This document shows positions 36,281 to 44,375 of a stretch of DNA of 64,000 nt, piece after piece. The stretch comes from CAWDDA01 sp963813345. Lineage in GTDB: Bacteria; Acidobacteriota; Blastocatellia; RBC074. Position numbers and translations under genes: made by a program. Position 1 is the stretch's first letter. Each line of letters starts with the position of its first letter. The stretch is taken from contig CAWEYR010000002.1 of NCBI GenBank assembly GCA_963813345.1, positions 11,496 to 75,495 of the forward strand. The letters are read 5' to 3'. The notes beneath the pieces were generated by a model. It was not told where the DNA came from and did not search any database. It saw only the letters and a program-made list of their open reading frames with translations.

Positions 36281-37664
36281 ATGAGATTACGCACAATCGT
36301 TGTATTGGTATCACGCAAGATCGTTGCACTAACAATCATCGCTGCATTGGCAGTCCCTGCTGCCTCGCAAGAGAAAGCCCAAACGAGCCCCGACGAGAGC
36401 CTTTCGGGCCAGGAGAATCGTCACCACGAGGACGCAGCGCTCGCCGGGTTGCAGAATCTCTCCTTTTTAGTCCGGCCCTGATCGTGGCGTGGAACCGCAT
36501 TGTCAATGAGATTGCGTTTGCCGAGGATCAGTTCTTTACCTTTAAGGGCGTTCGCGCGCACGCGATGATGCACGTCGCGATCCATGACTCGCTCAACGCC
36601 GTCATACCCGTGTATCGACAGTTCGCGTACCGCGGTGGCGATTTCTTCGCTCATCCGATTGCCGCTGCCGCACAGGCGGCCCACGATGTAGTGCTCTCGC
36701 AATATCCTGGCGAGCAGGCGCGCCTGGATGCGGAGCTGGCGAACTGGCTCTCGCCCATCCCGAACGGAGTCTACAAAACGCGCGGAATAACTCTGGGCCA
36801 GCAGAGTGCGGCAGCCATCCTTGCCTTGCGGGTGGGCGATGGCTGGGATTTTCAAGGCACCTATACTTTCTCGAACGAACTCGGAGACTATCAGACAACG
36901 CCGCCGTGGAACGGTTTTGTGTTTCAACCGGGGTTCCGTTTTGCAAAGCCTTTCGGCCTGCGCCGCCCCGACCAGTTCCGCCCGCCGCCTCCACCAGAGC
37001 TCGACAGCCAAAGATATGCGGCAGCGTTCAACGAGGTGAAGGACTTCGGGCGCGTCGACAGTACCGTTCGCACACTTGACCAGACCCTCTACGCCGTCTG
37101 GTGGATGGAGTTCACCGAAGGGTCAATGAACCGCCTGGCGAGGCAACTCGTCACCGAGCGGGACACAAACCTCTGGAAAGCAGCGCGCATGTTCGCACTC
37201 CTCAACATGAGCATGTTTGACGGCGTACGTCGCCAATCTTGATTCCAAGTACGAGTACAACCATTGGCGTCCATACACGGCTATTCGCGAGGCGGCCTGC
37301 GACGGCAATCCGGCGACAACGGCGGACTCGAACTGGGAGCCGCTCCGGACAACGCCACCATCATCCAGAATATGCGTCGGCCCACTCTACGGTGTGCGGC
37401 TCCTCATTCGAGGTCTTCAAGCGGACATTCGGAGACAATGTCTCGTTCACTATGGAGACGACGACTGCTCCACCCGAAATGCCGACTCGTTCTTTCGGAA
37501 GCTTCAGTGCTGCTGGAGCGGAGTGCGCAGACTCGCGCGTGCGGCTTGGCTACCATTTCCGTTACGCGACGAACCGCGGCCTGGCCCTCGGCCGTGCAGT
37601 TGGGGAATGGCTGGAGGAGAACCATCTCGAGTTCCGTGGCACATCTCTCGCGCACGACCGATGA
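36281..37664 (+). pseudogene. Vanadium-dependent haloperoxidase/PAP2-like protein, frameshifted
   Basis: A very strong ribosome site (AAAGGAGGT) precedes ATG 36281 and a signal peptide (KIVALTIIAALAVPAASQE). The frame is lost at the T5 run near 36463. The main open stretch 36484-37242 reads VAWNRIVNEIAFAEDQFFTF and AHAMMHVAIHDSLNAVIPVY. Further shifts near 37222 and 37355 separate YEYNHWRPYTAIREA (Lys/Arg-containing vanadate site region) from HPEYASAHSTVCGSSFEVFK (the PSGH-like motif with its His). Total would be about 460 residues. An exported enzyme of the chloroperoxidase/acid phosphatase fold; probably inactive as written. Confidence 0.78.
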
Positions 37665-37724
37665 CCGTTACAGGGGCCACGTTATTGCCGAAATGACAAC
37701 GATCCCATGAGGGAAGGCTACTTT

Positions 37725-37785
37725 TTGACAGAAACTTGGCCATTTGTATCCTGTCAGAAAGTACGATAGTAATACTTTCTGACAG
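37725..37785 (+). promoter_or_regulatory. Promoter and palindromic operator of the AbrB/toxin operon
   Basis: A -35 box TTGACA (37725-37730), 16-nt spacer and TATCCT (37747-37752) form a fair sigma-70 promoter. A perfect 13-bp inverted repeat starts in the -10 box: CTGTCAGAAAGTA (37751-37763), 9-nt centre, TACTTTCTGACAG (37773-37785). It runs up to the AGGAG ribosome site, well placed for autorepression by the antitoxin. Confidence 0.75.
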
Positions 37786-37791
37786 GAGCAC

Positions 37792-38079
37792 ATGATGTCG
37801 ATCGTTAGAGTCAAAACAAAGGGTCAGGTGACAATTCCGACAGCGCTGCGCGCGCGCCTCGGTGTGTCCGTGGGCGATCTCCTGGAAGCGAAGGTTGAAG
37901 GCCACGTGATCACGCTGACGCCAAAAACGCTCGTTGACAAAAGGCTCGCAGAAGGAATCGCGGATATCAAAGCCGGCCGGGTGAAGGGTCCATTCAAGTC
38001 AGCAGACGAGCTTCTTGCTTCCTTGAACCGCACGAAACCGGAGAAGCGCGCAAAGAAACCTGGCACTCGACGAAAATGA
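37792..38079 (+). CDS. AbrB/MazE/SpoVT-type antitoxin
   Basis: The protein is 95 residues. The N-terminal swapped-hairpin DNA-binding domain is VRVKTKGQVTIPTALRARLG, then VGDLLEAKVEGHVITLTPK. The C-terminal half (ADIKAGRVKGPFKSADELLA) and its basic tail are the probable toxin-binding segment. Its TGA overlaps the ATG of the toxin remnant (ATGA at 38076-38079), the usual translational coupling in toxin-antitoxin operons. The operator just upstream supports autoregulation. Confidence 0.88.
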   Translation: MMSIVRVKTKGQVTIPTALRARLGVSVGDLLEAKVEGHVITLTPKTLVDKRLAEGIADIKAGRVKGPFKSADELLASLNRTKPEKRAKKPGTRRK

Positions 38080-38221
38080 GGCTCTTTTACACCCGGCGGT
38101 TTGAGCAGAGTTTTGAGTGTCGCCGATCACGTAATACGTTGTGCAAATCTCCACCTGAACCAAAGTCCGCGCGTATAATTCCGCCCCTCCTAGCGACTCG
38201 ATAGTCTCAAAAGAGTGACTC

Positions 38222-38250
38222 TTGACAACTATATCCGTGAGGGATACAGT
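38222..38250 (+). promoter_or_regulatory. Predicted sigma-70 promoter before the PadR remnant
   Basis: TTGACA (38222-38227), exactly 17 nt, then TACAGT (38245-38250). It lies about 40 bp before the PadR-like reading frame and inside the segment that splits the toxin gene, so the segment seems to carry a regulator with its own promoter. Confidence 0.55.
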
Positions 38251-38289
38251 GGTCGCCTATGCCACTGACAAACGCTAATTAACCTTTGA

Positions 38290-38596
38290 CTGCAGCCGTG
38301 TTCCACATTCTCTTGGTGCTCTCGGCGGAGAGAGGCATGGCTATGGAATAATGAAAATGGTTGAGGCGGACTCGCAAGGCAAAGTCGCTATGGGACCTGG
38401 CACATTTTACGGCTCCCTCAAGCGTAAGCTCGAGAGTGGCTTAATGAGAGAAGGCGACACACGGGTTGATCCCGAAATGGATGATCAGCGCCGCATCTAT
38501 TAACGAATTACGGACAGAGGATTACAGGCGCTCGCAGCAGAACACGAACGCTATCAACGCATTGTTACGCTCGCTCGGCAGCAGAACCTTTTACCA
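38290..38596 (+). pseudogene. PadR-family transcriptional regulator remnant
   Basis: Pieces read AAVFHILLVLSAE, then (after a 1-2-bp shift at about 38330) RHGYGIMKMVEADSQGKVAM, GPGTFYGSLKRKLESGL and DPEMDDQRRIY. A TAA replaces the expected Tyr/Cys codon before RITDRGLQALAAEHERYQRI. This is a full PadR winged helix of about 105 residues with one frameshift and one nonsense codon. PadR genes in Acidobacteria often accompany ABC-type permeases; none is here. Confidence 0.72.
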
Positions 38597-38835
38597 AAGA
38601 GATTCACCTGAAGATGTTCAACGAGCATTCGCGAAACAGGCACAGTTTCTAGCGGCGAATCTTAGACATCCTTCATTGAAGGCGAAGAAATATGACGAAG
38701 CGAACAATATCTGGCAGGCGCGAGTGAACCGCAATTGGCGAGTTCTATTTTCATATCCAAGGAGAAACATATTATCTCCTGGACATAATCCCTCACCCCA
38801 AATAGCCGCAACAAAGCCCTTCACAATTGAGGACC

Positions 38836-38922
38836 CGGGGAGCGCCAGGCTCCAGCCTGGCGCGTGGAGTGCCGTCAAGCGTCAGGTTGGATGACACGCC
38901 AGGCTGGAGCCTGGCGCTCCCA
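38836..38922. repeat. Nested palindrome CGCCAGGCTCCAGCCTGGCG
   Basis: The left arm (38837-38862) is GGGGAGCGCCAGGCTCCAGC plus CTGGCG, and the right arm (38897-38921) is its near-perfect reverse complement. Each arm is itself a palindrome (CGCCAGGCT..AGCCTGGCG), so small cloverleaf or long single hairpins are both possible. The end GGCGCTCCCAGG is shared with the element at 15424-15529. It ends 8 bp before the SDR stop. Confidence 0.85.
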
Positions 38923-38929
38923 GGTTCCC

Positions 38930-39697
38930 TTATCGTGCTATCGCGCCTCCATCCACTACAAACACCTGTCCCGTCACAAACGAACTGTCATCAGATGCGA
39001 GATAGAGGGCCATGCCACCCACTTCGTCGGGAGTACCAACTCGCGGAATGGGCTGCAGGGTTTCGAGCTTCTTCACGTATTCGGGATTCTTCCAGAAGTA
39101 TTCGCTGAAATCTGTCTGAATCAGACCGGGCGCAATCGCATTTACGCGAACATTGTGGTGTCCGAACTCGATCGCCCAGTTGCGAGTCATCATGATCAAC
39201 GCAGCCTTGGTGGCGCTGTAGAGCAGACCGCCGCTTTGTGGACGGATTCCTGCAATCGAAGCGATATTGATGATCGAACCGCCTGAACCGCGCTCTATCA
39301 TCTTTGGTACTACAAGCCTGATGAGTCGGAGCGCGGAAGCGACGTTGACTTCGAACATCTTGAAGAGCATGTCGTCTGTCACATCCAGCGCAGGTCCCTG
39401 ACCAATGTTCGTGGCACTGTTGTTGACAAGAACGTCTACCGGGCCAAACTGCTTTTCTGTCTCCGCTACAAGGTTCTCGAGCTGATCGACTCTTCCAACG
39501 TGGCAGGCGACGGGATGCACACGGCCCTCGAGTCCGCTGAACTCCTTCGCTGTCGCCTCCAGATTCTCGAGCTTCCGGCTGGCGATGACGACGTCCGCTC
39601 CGGATTCAACAAGCCGCTGGGCTATCGCTTTTCCAATGCCGCGGCCACCTCCGGTTACAATTGCAACTTTACCTTTCATGCTGGTTTTTGAGCTCAT
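38930..39697 (-). CDS. SDR family oxidoreductase
   Basis: The protein is 255 residues with a classical SDR layout: TGGGRGIGKAIAQRL (NAD(P)-binding), NNSATN (NNAG equivalent), catalytic Ser in INIASIAGIRPQSG, Tyr and Lys in LLYSATKAALIMM (YxxxK), and a C-terminal DDSSFVTGQVFVVDGGA. It resembles 3-oxoacyl-ACP reductase and related dehydrogenases; the substrate is not known. AAGGAAGA precedes the ATG. It is divergent from the aldehyde dehydrogenase gene. Confidence 0.93.
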   Translation of the reverse strand: MSSKTSMKGKVAIVTGGGRGIGKAIAQRLVESGADVVIASRKLENLEATAKEFSGLEGRVHPVACHVGRVDQLENLVAETEKQFGPVDVLVNNSATNIGQGPALDVTDDMLFKMFEVNVASALRLIRLVVPKMIERGSGGSIINIASIAGIRPQSGGLLYSATKAALIMMTRNWAIEFGHHNVRVNAIAPGLIQTDFSEYFWKNPEYVKKLETLQPIPRVGTPDEVGGMALYLASDDSSFVTGQVFVVDGGAIAR

Positions 39698-39842
39698 GAA
39701 GTCTTCCTTTGGATGGGATTTGATTGGCGCTCAACTTCGCACAGTTTGACTATCTTGACAAGCCCGCCTGTGAGACGCTCAAATCATAGTCTTTGATTCA
39801 ACATGGTCTAATCTGAAAAGCTGACAAGGAGGCATAGCAGAG

Positions 39843-41288
39843 ATGGAAGCAGCAACTAAGGAGAATGCAATAGTCCGTGACAAGCTCTTTATCGGAGGCG
39901 CGTGGACTCGGCCCGCCGGGTCGGGCTTGATTGACGTCTTCAACTCAACCACAGAAGACGTCATGGGCAGAGTCCCCGAAGGCTCACCCGAAGATATCGA
40001 TAAGGCTGTGGCGGCGGCCAAGGCGGCCTTTCCTGGCTGGTCGCAAGCCGCGCCTGCCGAACGCGCGAAATACCTCGGCGCGGTCGCCGAAAAACTCACA
40101 GAGCGTCAGAACGAGATCGCTCTTCTCATAGCCAATGAAGTCGGGATGCCATTGCCTCTCGCGACTGCAGTACAGGCAGGTATGCCGGCAGCGAATATGG
40201 CCTTTTATGCCGGCCTGGCAGCGGAATACAAGTTCGAGGATGAACCTGTAGGCAATGCAACCGTGGTTCGCGAACCCGTCGGTGTCGTCGGTTGCATCAC
40301 TCCCTGGAATTTCCCCCTTCACCAGGTAGTTGCCAAGATTGGTCCCGCACTTGCAGTAGGCTGCACCGTTGTACTCAAGCCAAGCGAAGTGGCTCCGCTG
40401 ACGTCATTCCTGCTGGCTGAGATCTTCGAAGAGGTCGGCCTTCCGGCAGGCGTCTTCAATCTCGTCACGGGTTATGGCCCGGTCGTTGGCGAAGCACTGG
40501 CCGCGCACAAGGACGTCGATATGGTTTCGTTCACGGGTTCGACACGAGCAGGCAAGCGCGTCAGCGAGCTCGCAGCGCAGACCATCAAGCGCGTGGCACT
40601 CGAGCTCGGCGGCAAATCAGCAAACATAATTCTCGATGATGCCGAGTTCGAGAAGGCTGTGAGCGCCGGCGTCGGGAGCTGCTATTTCAACTCCGGACAA
40701 ACCTGTTCTGCATTGACGCGAATGCTCGTTCCACGCTCGCGACACGATGAAGCCGTCGAGATTGCAAAGAAAACGGCCGAGAAATTCTCTGTGGGCGATC
40801 CGCGCGCAGGTGAAGCCAAGCTCGGACCGCTCGTCTCGGCCACTCAACGCGATCGCGTTCGAAACTATATCAAAAAGGGAATCGAAGAAGGCGCGACGCT
40901 CGCGACAGGAGGTCCCGATGCGCCGGAAGGGCTTGAGAAGGGTTACTTCGTGAGGCCGACGGTCTTTGCAAACGTTCGCAACGACATGACGATTGCGCAG
41001 GAGGAAATCTTCGGGCCGGTGCTTTCGATTCTTCCTTATGAAGACGAAGACGATGCAGTCAGAATTGCAAACGATTCGGTTTATGGTCTGGGCGGAAGCG
41101 TCTGGGCAGGAAGCGCCGACCGTGCGAAGAGTGTTGCACGCCGGCTGCGAACCGGACAGGTGGAGATCAACGGAGGCAGCTTCAATCTGATGGCGCCGTT
41201 TGGCGGGTACAAGCAATCCGGAAACGGCAGAGAGCTCGGAAAGTACGGGCTTGAAGAGTTCCTCGAGATAAAGGCGATGCTTCTGTAA
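39843..41288 (+). CDS. NAD(P)-dependent aldehyde dehydrogenase
   Basis: The protein is 481 residues and intact. CITPWNFPLHQVVAKIGPAL, SFTGSTRAGKRVSEL, catalytic Glu in LELGGKSANIIL and catalytic Cys in NSGQTCSALTRMLVP are all present. AAGGAGG lies 12 bp before the ATG. Its last codons (EIKAMLL, stop 41288) recur at 54213-54236, directly before the globin gene, which shows the original order was aldehyde dehydrogenase then globin. Confidence 0.95.
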   Translation: MEAATKENAIVRDKLFIGGAWTRPAGSGLIDVFNSTTEDVMGRVPEGSPEDIDKAVAAAKAAFPGWSQAAPAERAKYLGAVAEKLTERQNEIALLIANEVGMPLPLATAVQAGMPAANMAFYAGLAAEYKFEDEPVGNATVVREPVGVVGCITPWNFPLHQVVAKIGPALAVGCTVVLKPSEVAPLTSFLLAEIFEEVGLPAGVFNLVTGYGPVVGEALAAHKDVDMVSFTGSTRAGKRVSELAAQTIKRVALELGGKSANIILDDAEFEKAVSAGVGSCYFNSGQTCSALTRMLVPRSRHDEAVEIAKKTAEKFSVGDPRAGEAKLGPLVSATQRDRVRNYIKKGIEEGATLATGGPDAPEGLEKGYFVRPTVFANVRNDMTIAQEEIFGPVLSILPYEDEDDAVRIANDSVYGLGGSVWAGSADRAKSVARRLRTGQVEINGGSFNLMAPFGGYKQSGNGRELGKYGLEEFLEIKAMLL

Positions 41289-41362
41289 TAGATGATAAGC
41301 GGCACGCTTTAGGAAGCGATCGGCGGCGAAGAGAACATCCTCAAGCTCGTCGATCGCTTCAT
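41248..41362 (+). repeat. Left direct repeat flanking the island (ALDH end plus globin start)
   Basis: GGCTTGAAGA at 41248 and ATAAAGGCGATGCTTCTGTA onward match 54201-54307 in the same orientation. Over the central 93 bases I count seven mismatches and one gap, about 91 percent identity. The repeat holds the last codons of the aldehyde dehydrogenase and the first about 22 codons of a globin. Confidence 0.88.
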
Positions 41363-41380
41363 TCATGACGTGGGTTGAAA
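41293..41380 (+). pseudogene. Truncated-globin gene fragment
   Basis: ATG at 41293 reads MISGTL, then TAG, then EAIGGEENILKLVDRF and HDVG before a stop. It is the 5' end of the globin gene found whole at 54236. Only about 25 codons remain and one is a stop, so this is debris left by an insertion. From 41373 to 41557 I see only the RpiR leader, AT-rich and without a clear gene. Confidence 0.85.
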
Positions 41381-41557
41381 TACGGAGACAAGGCCGCTAT
41401 GCGGCAGCTATCTTCGTGCGTTTTCTCCAAATGCAACAAGAATTGCAGAATTAGGATCTTGCATATTTTCTTGACAGTGAGTGGCAGGGAACGTAGGATC
41501 AGGCCCTCCTGAGTTTTTGCTAAATTTCTGAAAAGCAATGGGAAAGACTCTCCTGCG

Positions 41558-42442
41558 ATGCCGCCGGTGAATTCTATAGAGCAGATAAGTCACGATCATA
41601 ACTTCCGAGAGCGTGTGGAGGCGCACTATCCGAAGCTCGGGAAACAACGGCAGCGGGTGGTGAAATACGTCAACGATAATCTAAGGACGGCGGTCTTTCT
41701 GACCGTCAATCAGCTTGCAAACCAGGTTGGAGTGGATGCTGCGACGGTGGTGCGGACCGCGCAGGATTTAGGGTTTCGTGGGTATGGAGAGTTCATTGAG
41801 AGCGCACGGGGACTTTTTCTCGAGACGCTCACGCCTTATGAGATTGCTCGACAGGAGATTCAGAGGTCGCTTGGCCCCGAACAGGCGGCCCTCGATTCAG
41901 TGCAGCAGGAGATTGAAAACCTGCTGCGTCTCGCAGCCGGAATCAATCCCAGGCAGTTCGTGAGTGTGGCCCGTCGGATCTGCAAAGCAAACCGGATCCT
42001 GGTGGTGGGCATCGATCTCGCAAGCACGCTTTCAGAACACCTGTCCTATACGCTTCAATCCCTCGGGCTGAATGCTCGCGCGGCGACCTCAGGTGGCGGG
42101 CGCCTGCGCAATCACCTCACCTCGATCGGCAAGGGAGATCTGGTGATCGCGATCACATTCCGACGCGGTCTGCGCGACACCGTGGGCGCAGCGAAAGCCG
42201 CGCGCGAAGCCGGCGCGTATACCGTGGCGCTGACCGACAGCGAGCTCTCCCCGCTTGTCAATATTTGTCACGAACATATTCTGGCGTCGATAAATAGTCA
42301 TTCTTTTACGGGTTCATACGTGGCGCCGATGGCGGTAATTAATACCTTGATCGTCACGATGCTAAATTGTGATCCATCTCATACTCTGAAGGCGCTGGGC
42401 AGAATCAACAAAGAGTTCGAGACCGGCCAGCGCTGGTGCTGA
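41558..42442 (+). CDS. MurR/RpiR family transcriptional regulator
   Basis: The protein is 294 residues. The N-terminal HTH_6 is LGKQRQRVVKYVNDNLRTAV, then NQLANQVGVDAATVVRTAQD and FRGYGEFIESAR. The SIS phosphosugar-binding domain spans about 130-260: ANRILVVGIDLASTLSEHLS, GDLVIAITFRRGLRDTV and AGAYTVALTDS. RpiR regulators sense sugar or amino-sugar phosphates. It opens the island and lies 29 bp before the TonB receptor, so it is the likely regulator of the cluster. Confidence 0.93.
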   Translation: MPPVNSIEQISHDHNFRERVEAHYPKLGKQRQRVVKYVNDNLRTAVFLTVNQLANQVGVDAATVVRTAQDLGFRGYGEFIESARGLFLETLTPYEIARQEIQRSLGPEQAALDSVQQEIENLLRLAAGINPRQFVSVARRICKANRILVVGIDLASTLSEHLSYTLQSLGLNARAATSGGGRLRNHLTSIGKGDLVIAITFRRGLRDTVGAAKAAREAGAYTVALTDSELSPLVNICHEHILASINSHSFTGSYVAPMAVINTLIVTMLNCDPSHTLKALGRINKEFETGQRWC

Positions 42443-42471
42443 GTGAGATTTCCCGACTATCGACTTAAACA

Positions 42472-44373
42472 ATGACCCCGATTAACTCGAAGTTCATGAG
42501 GATGCATATGAAAGGCAAACCCCTCTTAGCCGTCACGGCGCTGGCGCTTTCACTCATCAGTATAGGCCAGGCGCAAACCACCTTCGCCACGTTAACCGGA
42601 AGAGTAACAGATGCCGCGGGCGCGGCGGCGCCCAGGACGACCGTTACCGTTAGAAACGTGCAGACCGGCGTGGAGTCTTCGGCCGAACCTAACTCGGAAG
42701 GCATCTACACACTCTCGCAACTCAAGGAAGGTCAATACACATTGACTGCGCGGAGCGACGGTTTCAAGGAGTTCGTCGTTCGCGATATCCAGCTGGTCGC
42801 CCGTGATTACCGGCGCGTAGATATCACACTCGAGGTCGGCCAGGTGGAGGCGAAAGTGGAGGTCTCGTCGGGCAATACAGTGATTGAGACAGAAACCGCG
42901 CGCATCTCCGACACGCGGGACATCGCCCAATTGCGCGATATGCCCCTGAACTCGCGAGCCATCTGGGCACAATTGGCTCTGGTACCGAACGTTCTGCAGG
43001 CCTCGGCTGGTTCGACAATTCGCTTCTCGGGCAGCCGCACAAACCAATCTCATTGGAGCATCGACGGCACGACGATGAGCGACGGCATAACTGAGACACA
43101 GATCGGACCTCTGGCCCAATACGTCGAGTCGTTTCAGGAGATCCGTATCGATTCGGCAAATAATTCGGCGGAGTTCGGCACGATCGGCCAGGTGACGATG
43201 ATCTCGAAGGCCGGCACGAATTCTTTTCATGGCAGCTTGTTCGATTACTACTCCACACCGTGGTTTCGAGCGCGAAATCCTTTCGCCCCGGCGCGGGCCA
43301 CCGGGATCTCGCATTTGCCCGGCGGAAGTGCCGGCGGCCCGGTCTACATTCCCGGGCTTTATGACGGCCGTAACAAGACCTTTATCTTCGGCTCGTTCGA
43401 GACCTTCCTGGGGAGCCAGGCGTCGACGAATCTTCAATCCAACCGTTCCACTCTCGGCGTGGCGCTCGGGAGATTTTTCGGGGATCGCGACGCCGATCAT
43501 CGATCCGCTTACCGGCCAGCCTTTCCCCAACAACCGGATCCCCTCAGGCCGGTTGAACCCGACGGCGGTCGCCATGCAGAACCGCTTTTATCCTGCTCCC
43601 CAACTTTGGGAACACGTCCGTGTTGCAGAATCAGAATAATCGACAGACCCTCAGCAGGGAGGCCGAATACGCAGGATTACTGGACGATCAGAGGCGATCA
43701 CCGGTTCACGGCGAACGATTCGATCATGGGCCGGTACACGAAGCAGGACTTCGCCATCGACGATTTCCTGGGCACGCTCCCCACAATCCAACAGGGCCAC
43801 GTGACACGAAAGAACCACGCGGCGACGATCTCGTACACCCATGTCTTTTCACCCACCATCATCAACGAATTTCGTTGGGGGACCGCGACCAACAATCTGC
43901 CGATCTTCCCACCGATCAATGGGCCGGAGTTCGTCGCCGAACTGGGGCTCGTTGGACTGGCTCCCGATCTGCCGGATGTACCCGGTATCCTGAACGTCGC
44001 TTTCCCGGGGCTTGGGCTGACAAACATCAGCCAGGGCAATTTCCGGAGTCCGGGTGCGGCCAATTATCTGCAAACCGTTCAGGATCACGTCAGCATCTCT
44101 CGCGGCCGGCACACTATGCGCGCCGGTATGGGCTACACCCACATCATCTTTGAAAACTATGCGGCAGACGCCAATCTGTTCGGCAATCTGACCTTCACGA
44201 ACCGCTTCACCGGACATCCTTATGCGGACTTTTTGCTGGGCCTGCCATCGACCGCCGCGCGGTCTTTCCCTCCGCTCAGGCAAGACCGCTTGCGCCATCA
44301 GTACGATTTCTTCTTCACGGATGATTTCAACGTGAGCCCGAATCTCACGGTGAATCTCGGGACTGCGCTATGA
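42472..44373 (+). CDS. Oar-like TonB-dependent receptor, N-terminal part
   Basis: ATG at 42472 or 42502 leads to a signal peptide (LLAVTALALSLISIGQAQ). Residues about 40-130 are a CarboxypepD_reg domain (TLTGRVTDAAGAAAPRTTVT), then a plug (SRAIWAQLALVPNVLQAS, FSGSRTNQSHWSIDGTTMSD) and the first barrel strands. Between about 43455 and 43615 the correct residues (RSGDFSGIATPIIDPLTGQP) lie in another frame, so two compensating shifts exist. The frame ends at 44373 because of an extra G in CGGGACTG. Confidence 0.85.
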   Translation: MTPINSKFMRMHMKGKPLLAVTALALSLISIGQAQTTFATLTGRVTDAAGAAAPRTTVTVRNVQTGVESSAEPNSEGIYTLSQLKEGQYTLTARSDGFKEFVVRDIQLVARDYRRVDITLEVGQVEAKVEVSSGNTVIETETARISDTRDIAQLRDMPLNSRAIWAQLALVPNVLQASAGSTIRFSGSRTNQSHWSIDGTTMSDGITETQIGPLAQYVESFQEIRIDSANNSAEFGTIGQVTMISKAGTNSFHGSLFDYYSTPWFRARNPFAPARATGISHLPGGSAGGPVYIPGLYDGRNKTFIFGSFETFLGSQASTNLQSNRSTLGVALGRFFGDRDADHRSAYRPAFPQQPDPLRPVEPDGGRHAEPLLSCSPTLGTRPCCRIRIIDRPSAGRPNTQDYWTIRGDHRFTANDSIMGRYTKQDFAIDDFLGTLPTIQQGHVTRKNHAATISYTHVFSPTIINEFRWGTATNNLPIFPPINGPEFVAELGLVGLAPDLPDVPGILNVAFPGLGLTNISQGNFRSPGAANYLQTVQDHVSISRGRHTMRAGMGYTHIIFENYAADANLFGNLTFTNRFTGHPYADFLLGLPSTAARSFPPLRQDRLRHQYDFFFTDDFNVSPNLTVNLGTAL

Positions 44374-44375
44374 GT

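Larger units (their letters stand above)
38076..38806 (+). pseudogene. RelE/ParE-like toxin gene, split by a PadR-containing insertion
   Basis: The first codons (38076-38117) read MRLFYTRRFEQSFE, a normal toxin N-terminus. The frame is then lost. At about 38600 the rest of the toxin resumes: SPEDVQRAFAKQAQFLAANL, LKAKKYDEANNIWQARVNRN, then, after one extra base near 38743, FYFHIQGETYYLLDIIPHPK and a stop at 38806. Joined, it would be about 80-85 residues, as expected for the family. The intervening about 480 bp carries a PadR-like remnant. The toxin must be inactive, while the antitoxin is intact. Confidence 0.75.
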
